A DNA stretch of 64,000 nucleotides from Bordetella parapertussis (lineage in GTDB: Bacteria > Pseudomonadota > Gammaproteobacteria > Burkholderiales > Burkholderiaceae_B), in contig CAMDNZ010000007.1 of assembly GCA_945903445.1 (NCBI GenBank), forward strand, positions 36,102 to 100,101, given 5' to 3'. Under the pieces are notes generated by a model. That model had not been told where the DNA came from. It saw only the letters and a program-made list of their open reading frames with translations, and ran no database searches. A program made the position numbers and the translations under genes. Within the stretch, counting starts at the first letter, position 1; each line of letters starts with the position of its first letter. Positions 15,943-23,133 of the stretch are shown here, in pieces.

Positions 15943-16560
15943 ATGAATAATCCCACAATTGGCAGCTTTTCGATCAACGTGGCCGCAGCGGTTGCTTCCG
16001 GCGACATTCAGACCTTGATCCAGATGGTTCAGAGCGATCGGGTCAAGCTGATGGACGCGCAGCTCGTCGATCAGGTCAAGGCGGTTCAGGCGCGCAACGA
16101 TCAGATCGCCAAGCTCAACGACGTGCTGGCGAAGTTAAACGGCTACAACACCCAGATCGACGGCAAGGATGCGGGCGACAAGCCCAAGGATTGGTCCAGC
16201 GCCAAAATCAAGCAATACGAGCTGCCTGTGAATGATGCCATCCAGGCGGCCGGTATCAAGGATCTCGGGTTCGAAAGCCGCACGGGCCAACGCACCCCTG
16301 GGCCGGGCGAGAAGAAAGATGGTGGTGAAGGCGTGCTGCTGTCGGGCTCGGGTGTGGTGACGGGTAGCACCACCAAAGGTGAAATCGAAACGGCGATTAC
16401 CAAGATCAAAGGGATGATTGACGCCGAGAGTAACAACCAGCAGATGGACATGCTGCGGTTGCAAAGTTTGAATAACAAAAAGAACGAATCGGTCGAGATT
16501 TTGACGACTACTCAGAAGAAGCAGTCCGATTCGCTTTCCGGCATCATTCGCAACTTCTAA
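15943..16560 (+). CDS. Bsp22 paralogue, copy 5
   Basis: 205 residues with the same blocks as copies 1 and 3: INVAAAVASGDIQTLIQMVQ, the coiled coil through KLNDVLAKLNGYNTQIDGKD, and the C-terminal tail ending SGIIRNF. The central loop differs (KKDGGEGVLLSGSGVVTGST). AGGAGAAGAGATCC precedes the ATG. It has its own candidate promoter and lies directly upstream of the bcrH1-bopD-bopB operon, the place bsp22 occupies in Bordetella. It may therefore be the ancestral copy, with copies 1-4 arising by duplication. Confidence 0.87.
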   Translation: MNNPTIGSFSINVAAAVASGDIQTLIQMVQSDRVKLMDAQLVDQVKAVQARNDQIAKLNDVLAKLNGYNTQIDGKDAGDKPKDWSSAKIKQYELPVNDAIQAAGIKDLGFESRTGQRTPGPGEKKDGGEGVLLSGSGVVTGSTTKGEIETAITKIKGMIDAESNNQQMDMLRLQSLNNKKNESVEILTTTQKKQSDSLSGIIRNF

Positions 16561-16564
16561 CGCC

Positions 16565-16840
16565 ATGGCCAAGAAAACGCCCGAAGACATCATGAGCGAA
16601 GCCGCAGAGCTCATTCGACAGACCGAGCAAAGCCTGGCTGCGACCGACGAACTGCTTCGATCCAGCGGGGTAGACCAGGCCCAGCCGATGGATGCCAAGC
16701 AAAAGGCCGAGGCGGACGCGCTGTTTCGTGCGGATATGGAGGCCGTCGAGCGAGAGGTGGCCGAAGAGGCCGCTCGCCTGCGCTTCTCCGAGGCGCCAGC
16801 CAAAACCGGCGGCGCGCGCAAGATGCGTAATCTGATCTGA
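16565..16840 (+). CDS. Small hypothetical protein between bsp22 and bcrH1
   Basis: A 91-residue, highly charged and probably fully helical protein (KKTPEDIMSEAAELIRQTEQ..., DAKQKAEADALFRADMEAVE..., C-terminal basic tail GARKMRNLI). No signal peptide or membrane segment. It starts four bases after the stop of bsp22 copy 5, so it is probably translationally coupled to it, and ends 24 bases before bcrH1. Position suggests a chaperone or accessory factor for Bsp22, as tip proteins usually have one, but nothing in the sequence proves this. Confidence 0.65.
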   Translation: MAKKTPEDIMSEAAELIRQTEQSLAATDELLRSSGVDQAQPMDAKQKAEADALFRADMEAVEREVAEEAARLRFSEAPAKTGGARKMRNLI

Positions 16841-16864
16841 CACCGCATTGGATAGGGAAAAGTG

Positions 16865-17368
16865 ATGAACGTTGACGCCGACACCGAACTCAGTTCAGAA
16901 GAATTGGCCGCCATGGGCATGGACATGCTGGGTCTATGGGCCGCGGGCGGAACGCTTGCAGAGGCGAAAGGCATGACGCTGGAAGAGTGCGAGGCGGTTT
17001 ATACCTTGGGCCACGCCCGTTATTCGCAGGGCAAGCATGACGACGCGTTCAAGATATTCGCTTATCTGGTGGCCTACGATCATCTGGATTCGCGCTACCA
17101 AATGGCGCTGGCGGCTGCTATGCAAGCCACCCACCGGTACGAAGAGGCATTGCAGCAGTACATGATCGTGACCTTGATGCGGATCGACGATCCAGTACCA
17201 ATTTATCACAGCGCCGAGTGCTTGCTGGCATTGGGCAGGACCGACGATGCTGCCGAGTCGCTGGAAATGGTGATCGGCACGATGTGCAAGCCGGGCGAGC
17301 ACGATGCCATCAAATCTCACGCGCAGGCGCTGCTCAAGGCGCTCAGGCAGAAAACCAAGGGCGACTAA
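16865..17368 (+). CDS. bcrH1: Class II translocator chaperone BcrH1 (LcrH/SycD family)
   Basis: A 167-residue TPR protein of the SycD/LcrH/IpgC family: an N-terminal helix (SSEELAAMGMDMLGLWAAGGTLAEAKGMT), then three TPR-like pairs (EAVYTLGHARYSQGKHDDAFKIF; YQMALAAAMQATHRYEEALQQY; PIYHSAECLLALGRTDDAAESL). Such chaperones hold the hydrophobic translocators BopB and BopD before export. ATG 16865 is preferred over GTG 16862. It precedes bopD; a second copy, bcrH2, follows bopB. Confidence 0.9.
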   Translation: MNVDADTELSSEELAAMGMDMLGLWAAGGTLAEAKGMTLEECEAVYTLGHARYSQGKHDDAFKIFAYLVAYDHLDSRYQMALAAAMQATHRYEEALQQYMIVTLMRIDDPVPIYHSAECLLALGRTDDAAESLEMVIGTMCKPGEHDAIKSHAQALLKALRQKTKGD

Positions 17369-17460
17369 CGCCTTCATGGAACGAATTCCTGCTCGGCGGC
17401 CACTCAATTCGAGTCGACGAGCAGGCACCGAAACGTAGGACAGCCCCCCTGGAGTTCATG

Positions 17461-18291
17461 ATGACGATCTCTTTGCAATCCACCTTCCCGCCTGGGTATA
17501 TTCCGCCAGGCGTCGATCCCGAGGCGCTGGATCCAGCCGCCAAGCAAATGATGGAGACCACCGGCATTACGCTGGGGGTCGCGCTCAAGCTGATCGGCAT
17601 GGACGTCAACGACCTGCAGGGCAGCCGCTTCGATTCGATGCTGAAATCCTTGCTGCCTGCGCCTGGTAGCGAGAAAGCCAATGGCGGACAGCCGCTGGGC
17701 GCGCTGACTCCGCAAAACGTCGAAATCGACATCTATTCCGTCATGGCGCTGTTCCAGAAGTGCGCGCAGGAAATGCGGGATCAAGCCCGTGAAGTGCGTA
17801 CTTCTGAAACCCAAGCGCAGGTGACGTCGCTGAAAAGCGCCGCTGGTGAAATCCGCAATGCCGCCGAAGATCGTTTTAACGCCTCTGTGACACAGGGCGC
17901 GCTGCAGATCGCGGGTGGCGCCGTGTCGGTCGGCATGGGGGCGGCGGGTGCCGTGTTTACGACCAAGGCTATCAATGCGGACGTGACCACGGTAGCGGGT
18001 GCGAAATTGGGCAACATCGGTTCGACGCTGTCCGCCACGGCACAAGGCACCGGCAGCATGGTCACGGGAAGCGGCACGATTGCCGCCGCCTTCTCCGAGC
18101 AGAAGGCCGCCGAGCACGACGCCTTGAAGGCCGAATTCGAAGCCGATGCTCAGGTGCACGCGCAGGGCGCGCAGCAGGCCAACGACCTCATGCAGCAGAC
18201 GATGGACACAATTCGCGACGTGCAAGCGAAACTGGGTGCCATCGATCAGGCGCGTACCGAGACCGTGCGCGGCATTGCACGCAATGTCTGA
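17461..18291 (+). CDS. bopD: Translocator BopD (YopD/IpaC-type, SctB)
   Basis: A 276-residue protein. ATG 17461 is chosen since GGAG lies six bases upstream; ATG 17458 is next to it, and the open frame further 5' overlaps bcrH1 and is not needed. It starts with a proline-rich region (PPGYIPPGVDPEALDPAAKQ), has one hydrophobic segment near residues 143-163 (ALQIAGGAVSVGMGAAGAVF) and a C-terminal amphipathic coiled coil ending RTETVRGIARNV. With BopB it forms the pore in the host membrane. It lies 28 bp before bopB. Confidence 0.88.
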   Translation: MTISLQSTFPPGYIPPGVDPEALDPAAKQMMETTGITLGVALKLIGMDVNDLQGSRFDSMLKSLLPAPGSEKANGGQPLGALTPQNVEIDIYSVMALFQKCAQEMRDQAREVRTSETQAQVTSLKSAAGEIRNAAEDRFNASVTQGALQIAGGAVSVGMGAAGAVFTTKAINADVTTVAGAKLGNIGSTLSATAQGTGSMVTGSGTIAAAFSEQKAAEHDALKAEFEADAQVHAQGAQQANDLMQQTMDTIRDVQAKLGAIDQARTETVRGIARNV

Positions 18292-18318
18292 TCGCACAGC
18301 CGAGCCGAGAGAACCATC

Positions 18319-19605
18319 ATGAACACGCCCATTCCCCCTGGATCGCCGTATATCCCGCCGTTTAGCCCGAGTGAAGTCGGTCAGTCCTCTGGCGCCAGCG
18401 GCACCGCCGCTGCCGCTGGCGGTGGCGGCAAAGGTATCCAGAACCTGGACGTTCGGAAGTTTTATGACGAAGTCATGAAAATTGCGAATCAGTTCAGTCA
18501 GACGGCGCCGGTGGGCGGTGGCAATCCCTTGGTCGACAAACTAGGCGCGCCTAGAATCGACGCGCCCAACCAAAACTTCAGCGTCAACGACCTGACCGAC
18601 CTGTTGCGTAGCATGCGTAGCAAGAGCCAGGACGGCCAGCTCAGGGCGGCGAAAGAAGGGATCGAGGCCGCGAAGCTCAAGGCAGAGGCGAACAACAACG
18701 CTCAGCTCGAAAAGGTCAAAGAGTGGGTCGACAAGTGCAAGGAAGCCGAGTCGAAAGGCTTGCTCGGCAAGATATTCGGTTGGGTCGGTAAGATTTTCGC
18801 CGCTTTGGCCGCGGCAGTCTTGGTGGTTGTCGCCGCCGTCGCGACAGTGGCGACGGGGGGCGCTGCCGCGCCGCTGTTGGCAATCGCCGTGATCGGTGCA
18901 GTTTCTGCCACGATGTCGCTGGCCAGTGCGATTTCGCAGGAGGCAGGCGGCCCGGCGATCAGCATCGATAGCCTGATCCAGCATACGGTAGGTAAGTTCT
19001 TGACCGATGTGTGCGGCGTAGACCCCAAAGTAGCCGAGAACATCAGCAGGATCGTTGGCGGCGTGGTCGGCATCGCCTCGCTGGCGGTCGTGATCGAGCC
19101 TTCTCTGGTCGGAAATATGGTGCAAGGTATCGCGATCTTGTCCGGTGCCGACGAACAGACAGCCGGCTATATCGGCATGGCAGTCACCATTGCCGCGACG
19201 ATCGCGGTAGGCATCGCGATGGCGGTTGCGACCTGCGGCACGTCGGCGGCCGGCACGGCGGTCGATGTGAGCGCCAAAGTAGTCGTCGAAACCATGAAGG
19301 CGGTGAACACCGCCATCACGGCCACCTCGGCCATCGTCTCTGGCAGTACGCAGATCGCTGCGGGTGGCCTCTCGATTTCAAAGGCCATCACCGAGGAAGA
19401 AGGGCAGCAGGCCATCGCGGATAAGAAAGATCTGGCGGCCGAAATGATCAAGCTGCAGAAATTGATGGAAGAGGGCCGCGAGGAAATGAAGAAGATCATT
19501 CAGCAGATCGAAGAGAGCACGCAGGCAGTCAGCAAGATGATTGCCGGTACGGCCGAAAGCATGTCGCAGATCACTATGAACATGGGCGGCAAGTCGACGG
19601 TTTAA
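18319..19605 (+). CDS. bopB: Translocator BopB (YopB/IpaB-type, SctE)
   Basis: A 428-residue protein with the layout of the major T3SS translocator: a P/G/S-rich N-terminus, a coiled coil (RAAKEGIEAAKLKAEANNNA to about 146), two adjacent hydrophobic stretches at about 155-205 (IFAALAAAVLVVVAAVATVA and the following segment), another at about 280-310 (YIGMAVTIAATIAVGIAMAV), and a C-terminal helical tail ending MNMGGKSTV. It inserts into the host cell membrane to form the translocation pore with BopD. AGAACCATC precedes the ATG; bcrH2 follows after 29 bp. Confidence 0.9.
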   Translation: MNTPIPPGSPYIPPFSPSEVGQSSGASGTAAAAGGGGKGIQNLDVRKFYDEVMKIANQFSQTAPVGGGNPLVDKLGAPRIDAPNQNFSVNDLTDLLRSMRSKSQDGQLRAAKEGIEAAKLKAEANNNAQLEKVKEWVDKCKEAESKGLLGKIFGWVGKIFAALAAAVLVVVAAVATVATGGAAAPLLAIAVIGAVSATMSLASAISQEAGGPAISIDSLIQHTVGKFLTDVCGVDPKVAENISRIVGGVVGIASLAVVIEPSLVGNMVQGIAILSGADEQTAGYIGMAVTIAATIAVGIAMAVATCGTSAAGTAVDVSAKVVVETMKAVNTAITATSAIVSGSTQIAAGGLSISKAITEEEGQQAIADKKDLAAEMIKLQKLMEEGREEMKKIIQQIEESTQAVSKMIAGTAESMSQITMNMGGKSTV

Positions 19606-19634
19606 GTACCGCGCGAGCCAACAGGAGAACATCG

Positions 19635-20123
19635 ATGCCCCAAACCCAAACCGTTGCAACGAGCGTATCGCGCAGCCCACTCGCCCAGAAACTGTTCGAG
19701 GATCTGCAGGCGTTGCCGGCCGCTAAGCGGCTGAGCGCCGAAGAGTTGGAAGTGATCTATGCGTTGGCGTATGCGCATGTCACGCAGGAGCAGTACGCCC
19801 AGGCTTTGCCCGTGTTCTCGCTGTTGGCCACTTACGCCCCGACGAGCAAGCATTATCTGGCTGGGCTGGCATTGTGCCTACAGATGTGCGAACGCTATGG
19901 CGAAGCGATCGGTATCTATTCACTGTTGAGCATGTTGAATCCTGAGAGCCCCGAGCCCGCGTTGCAGGTTGCCGAGTGCCAACTGATGCTGGGGCAGACG
20001 GCCGACGCCGCCGAGGAACTGGATCGGGTCATGCGCGCAATCGCCGAGGCGGGTGGACGGCATGATGCACTCAAGCCGCGCACTCTGGTGTTGCAGAGTT
20101 TGGTGGGTAGCCGGGCACATTGA
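19635..20123 (+). CDS. bcrH2: Class II translocator chaperone BcrH2
   Basis: A 162-residue LcrH/SycD-family TPR protein, paralogue of BcrH1: the EELEVIYALAYAHVTQEQYAQALPVF, KHYLAGLALCLQMCERYGEAIGIY and PALQVAECQLMLGQTADAAEELDRV repeats line up with those of BcrH1. The N-terminal helix is different (SRSPLAQKLFEDLQALPAAKRL), which in this family affects dimerisation and partner choice. ACAGGAGAACATCG gives a strong ribosome site. Confidence 0.88.
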   Translation: MPQTQTVATSVSRSPLAQKLFEDLQALPAAKRLSAEELEVIYALAYAHVTQEQYAQALPVFSLLATYAPTSKHYLAGLALCLQMCERYGEAIGIYSLLSMLNPESPEPALQVAECQLMLGQTADAAEELDRVMRAIAEAGGRHDALKPRTLVLQSLVGSRAH

Positions 20124-20186
20124 TCATGACGCATGGCGTGTCCTTCCCGTTTCGGCTGGCGTATCTTCGCAACGCGGGAGGCTGTC

Positions 20187-20561
20187 GTGCTTGAAGCGGA
20201 TGAGGCGCGCATGCTGGCCGAAATTGGCATGGTGGCTGCGGGTCGGGGTGATCTGGCCCGTGCCAACGCGATTTTCGGTGGTTTGCGTCTGGCGCGTCCG
20301 GACCGGGCCTATCCATTGATTGGTCTGGCCGTGGCTCGCATGAATGCAGGAAGTGCCGGCGATGCTGCGCAGTTGCTCGAACCGGTCCGACTGGACGAGC
20401 CGCAAGAGCAGGCCTTGGTTCAGGCGTGGCGCGGATTCGCTTTGCAGTTGGCGGGTCGCAATGCAGAAAGCCAGCGAGTGCTGGCCGAGGCGGCGGCATC
20501 CAGCGGCGAGGGCGCCGTGCTCGCGCGTCAACTGTTGGGTCTGCCCGAGGATGCCGGATGA
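20187..20561 (+). CDS. TPR protein, candidate YscG-type needle chaperone
   Basis: A 124-residue protein if translated from GTG 20187, which has GGGAGG five bases upstream; an ATG at 20133 is also in frame but has no ribosome site and adds 18 residues not resembling a TPR. The body consists of helix pairs (ADEARMLAEIGMVAAGRGDLARANAIFGGL, AYPLIGLAVARMNAGSAGDAAQLL, QALVQAWRGFALQLAGRNAESQRVLAEA). Small TPR proteins between the translocator and rod genes are typically YscG/PscG or HrpB1-like and hold the needle subunit. Partner candidate: the BscE-like protein at 6928-7197. Confidence 0.6.
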   Translation: MLEADEARMLAEIGMVAAGRGDLARANAIFGGLRLARPDRAYPLIGLAVARMNAGSAGDAAQLLEPVRLDEPQEQALVQAWRGFALQLAGRNAESQRVLAEAAASSGEGAVLARQLLGLPEDAG

Positions 20562-20627
20562 CGATTAGCTTCACCAGCAGTAACCCAGGTTTTTGATGAT
20601 GTTGCTTTACTTTAAGGGAGTTGGACT

Positions 20628-21047
20628 ATGGAAATAGCCGCGCTTTCCGCTGTCCTCATTGCTCCGGCGCAGGCTTCGCAGCCCGCCGTACCCACTGCGG
20701 ACGCTTTGGCCACCGAGCGGTTCAATGCAATCATGAATGGGCCCGACAGTGCGGGCGTGACCGGCGTGCAGTCCATGCTGCAGTCCGCGTTTCCGATCGC
20801 ACCCCTCGATACCGCTCCCACGCTGGGCGGACAGATTCTGTCCGGTCTGCGCGGGATCACCACTGATTTCTCCGCCAAATGGCAGGGCATTTCCACGGGC
20901 CTCGAAAATATGGGCGCCCAGCCGGCCATCAGCGAGATGTTGCGCCTGCAGTCGCAGTTGCTGCAGGTCTCGGTGCAATACGAACTGGTGGGTAAGGCCG
21001 TGTCTCGTTCGACCCAAAATATTGACGCACTGGTCAGGATGTCTTGA
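20628..21047 (+). CDS. bscI: T3SS inner rod protein BscI (SctI)
   Basis: A 139-residue protein of the YscI/PrgJ family, recognised by its C-terminal helix: ISEMLRLQSQLLQVSVQYELVGKAVSRSTQNIDALVRMS, with the invariant LLQVSVQYELVGKAVSR core (residues near 107-127). The rod joins the export gate to the needle base. AAGGGAGTTGGACT precedes the ATG. Its stop overlaps the bscJ start (ATGA), the first of a run of coupled genes. Confidence 0.88.
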   Translation: MEIAALSAVLIAPAQASQPAVPTADALATERFNAIMNGPDSAGVTGVQSMLQSAFPIAPLDTAPTLGGQILSGLRGITTDFSAKWQGISTGLENMGAQPAISEMLRLQSQLLQVSVQYELVGKAVSRSTQNIDALVRMS

Positions 21048-21889
21048 TGACGCGCTCAGGCTGTGTTGCTCTCGTTCGCCACCTGCGCTTCATACTGGCG
21101 GCCCTGCTACTGGTCGGGCTGACGGCTTGCGGATCGAACGTCATGCTGTTCTCGGCTTCGACCGAAGCCGAGGCGAACGAGGTGTTGTCGGTGTTGCTGG
21201 ACGCCGGGATCAAGGCCGAGAAGTTGACGGGCAAGGAAGGTGTGGCTGTGCTGGTCAATGCCCCGCAGGTCGCGCGGGCGCTGGATATTCTGCGCTCGCA
21301 GGGTTTGCCGCGCGAACGTTTCGATGGCATGGGCCAGATTTTCCGCAAGGAAGGGCTGGTATCCTCGCCGCTGGAGGAGCGGGCCCGCTATATCTATGCT
21401 TTGTCACAAGAGCTGACCAACACCTTGTCCCAGATGGACGGCGTGCTGGCGGCACGTGTGCATGTGGTACTGCCCGAGCGGGGTGGGGTGGGCGAGACGG
21501 CGATGCCATCGACGGCTGCCGTTTTTCTCAAACACCAGGTCGGCTACACGCTCGACGCGCTGCAACCGCAGATCCGCAAACTGGTCACCCATGCCATTCC
21601 CGGTCTGACCGAAGATCGCGTATCCATCGTTCTGGTGTCGGCGCAGCCCAGCGCTCGGGCATCGGATCAGCCGCTCGCGATGGCGTCGTTGATGGGATTC
21701 CAGGTGGACCCCGGGTCGGCTTCCGGATTGGGCATCGTGATCGGCGTGTTGTTTCTGCTGTTGATCGCACTGCTCATCGCGCTCGGTTATCTGGGCTGGC
21801 GTCAAGGCTGGTTCTCAAGGACGACTTCGCCCGCTCGACGTGAGCCAGTGCAGGTGTCGGGCGATTCGGTCTCGGGCGGCTCGGCATGA
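21044..21889 (+). CDS. bscJ: T3SS inner-membrane ring lipoprotein BscJ (SctJ)
   Basis: A 281-residue protein of the YscJ/PrgK/FliF family. It has a signal peptide with lipobox LTAC near residue 28, the ring-building motif modules (ASTEAEANEVLSVLLDAGIKAEK, PQVARALDILRSQGLPRERFDG), the conserved GLVSSPLEERARYIYALSQELTNTL block, and a C-terminal membrane helix (LGIVIGVLFLLLIALLIALG) near 230-250. With BscD it forms the concentric inner-membrane rings. It overlaps bscI and bscK by four bases each. Confidence 0.94.
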   Translation: MMTRSGCVALVRHLRFILAALLLVGLTACGSNVMLFSASTEAEANEVLSVLLDAGIKAEKLTGKEGVAVLVNAPQVARALDILRSQGLPRERFDGMGQIFRKEGLVSSPLEERARYIYALSQELTNTLSQMDGVLAARVHVVLPERGGVGETAMPSTAAVFLKHQVGYTLDALQPQIRKLVTHAIPGLTEDRVSIVLVSAQPSARASDQPLAMASLMGFQVDPGSASGLGIVIGVLFLLLIALLIALGYLGWRQGWFSRTTSPARREPVQVSGDSVSGGSA

Positions 21890-22521
21890 ACGCGCAGGCG
21901 CTCTTCGGCGAGCGGTTGCTGGCATTCAATCTCTTGCCCAGCCGCACGTTGCATCCAACGCGCCATGCGCATTACGGTGCCCCGGCTCGCCCCGTGCCTG
22001 CCGCTATGGCGCCTGCCTGGCACCGTATTTGGTCGCGCGACATCTTGCGCCGCCTTGAATTGCACGACCGGCCCATGAACGACGTGGGGCGACCAGAATT
22101 ACCTCTGGCACTACTGCCCCCCGACCGGTTGGCGCGCCTAGTGCGTTATGCCGGGGCGGCGCTGTGCGCACCTCGGATGCGGCACGCCATTGCGGGCAGC
22201 GAAGTGCGACGCTTATCGGCCGACCTGGGTGCTGATGTGCTGGATTTCGCACGGCAGTCTGCGCCCGTGCCGGCGCAGTTGGCGGCCGTGGCCGACGACT
22301 CGCCTCTCTCGGCTAGCGCTCTCGATCGATGGGGATACGCCACCCTGATGGGTGCGATGGCAGGGGGGGGGCCTGAGCTGGCGCTGCGGGTCGAACTGAA
22401 GTTACCCGATGGCGCTACGGGCGAGCCGTCGAGCGATGCAACTGCATGCCTGGCCATGACGCTGGACATTCTCAAACTTACCGAGCCCACATGGCATTCC
22501 TCATTCCTAGCGATGCGCTGA
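21886..22521 (+). CDS. bscK: T3SS sorting platform protein BscK (SctK)
   Basis: A 211-residue soluble protein of the YscK family: a basic N-terminal half (FNLLPSRTLHPTRHAHYG) and a helical C-terminal half with the typical LARLVRYAGAALCAPRMRHAI and a final LKLTEPTWHSSFLAMR. SctK links the SctQ pods of the cytoplasmic sorting platform to the SctD ring. Position between bscJ and bscL, with overlap on both sides (4 and 31 bp), supports the call, since sequence conservation in this family is weak. Confidence 0.82.
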   Translation: MNAQALFGERLLAFNLLPSRTLHPTRHAHYGAPARPVPAAMAPAWHRIWSRDILRRLELHDRPMNDVGRPELPLALLPPDRLARLVRYAGAALCAPRMRHAIAGSEVRRLSADLGADVLDFARQSAPVPAQLAAVADDSPLSASALDRWGYATLMGAMAGGGPELALRVELKLPDGATGEPSSDATACLAMTLDILKLTEPTWHSSFLAMR

Positions 22522-23129
22522 CGCCACGCAAACTGGCTGCTTCATTGCCGCCCGGTACTCGGGTGCTGCAAGCGGCCGATATCGCTTCCTTGGTTCAGGC
22601 CCAGGCGGTGCTCGATAACGCGCATGCTCAGGCCGAGGCCATTTTAGCCGGCGCACATGATGCTTTCGAGGCCGAACGGCGACGCGGCTACGAAGACGGT
22701 AAACAAGAGGCACTGCTCGACCAAGCCGAGAAAATGATCGAGACGGTCAGCCGCACCGTCGAGTATTTTGCCGGTGTCGAAAATGAAATGGTCGATCTGG
22801 TCATGGCAGCCGTGCGCAAGGTGGTCGACGGTTTCGACGATGGCGAGAAAGTGATGATCGTCGTGCGCAATGCGCTGGCGGTCGTGCGCAACCAGAAACA
22901 AATGTCCCTGCGCCTGCACCCCGCCGAGATCGATGGCGTGCGCGAACGCATCAACGAGATATTGGCCGCTTATCCGGGTGTAGGCTATCTCGACCTCCTG
23001 GCCGATGCACGGCTGGGACGCGGCGCTTGCATTCTAGAGAGCCAGATCGGTATGGTCGAGGCCAGCCTGGAAGGCCAGATAGAAGCCTTGCGAGGTGCTT
23101 TCCAGCGCACCTTAGGTAGTCGGGTTTAA
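22491..23129 (+). CDS. bscL: T3SS ATPase stator BscL (SctL)
   Basis: A 212-residue protein from ATG 22491 inside the end of bscK (31-bp overlap). It has the YscL/FliH layout: a short N-terminus (AFLIPSDALTPRKL), an alanine-rich coiled coil (ASLVQAQAVLDNAHAQAEAILAGAHDAFEAERRRGYEDGKQEA) with the family's typical A/Q/E repeat, and a globular C-terminal domain that binds the ATPase, including GRGACILESQIGMVEASLEGQI. It holds ATPase BscN in the sorting platform and inhibits it. Confidence 0.88.
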   Translation: MAFLIPSDALTPRKLAASLPPGTRVLQAADIASLVQAQAVLDNAHAQAEAILAGAHDAFEAERRRGYEDGKQEALLDQAEKMIETVSRTVEYFAGVENEMVDLVMAAVRKVVDGFDDGEKVMIVVRNALAVVRNQKQMSLRLHPAEIDGVRERINEILAAYPGVGYLDLLADARLGRGACILESQIGMVEASLEGQIEALRGAFQRTLGSRV

Positions 23130-23133
23130 CGTC

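Larger units (their letters stand above)
13180..16560 (+). repeat. Tandem array of five bsp22 paralogues
   Basis: Five head-to-tail units of about 0.66 kb start at 13180, 13843, 14527, 15190 and 15943. The first four are spaced exactly 660-684 bp; the fifth has its own 165-bp leader. Units 2-4 share a leader motif TTAAGCG(T/-)CTC(T/C)AGGA before the start. Units 1, 3 and 5 agree closely in both N- and C-terminal coiled coils; units 2 and 4 share a different N-terminal segment (IQTIQ). Unit 4 joins a divergent N-terminus to a C-terminus like 1, 3 and 5, indicating past recombination between units. Confidence 0.9.

Noticed and set aside
13180..16560. CRISPR array as an explanation of the regular 660-bp repeats
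   Set aside because: Repeat units are whole coding sequences with diverged interiors, not short repeats with spacers. No cas genes or short repeat arrays were seen anywhere in the window.
17218..17460. Longer BopD beginning inside bcrH1
   Set aside because: GGAG before ATG 17461 and the translocator-like start favour the short form.
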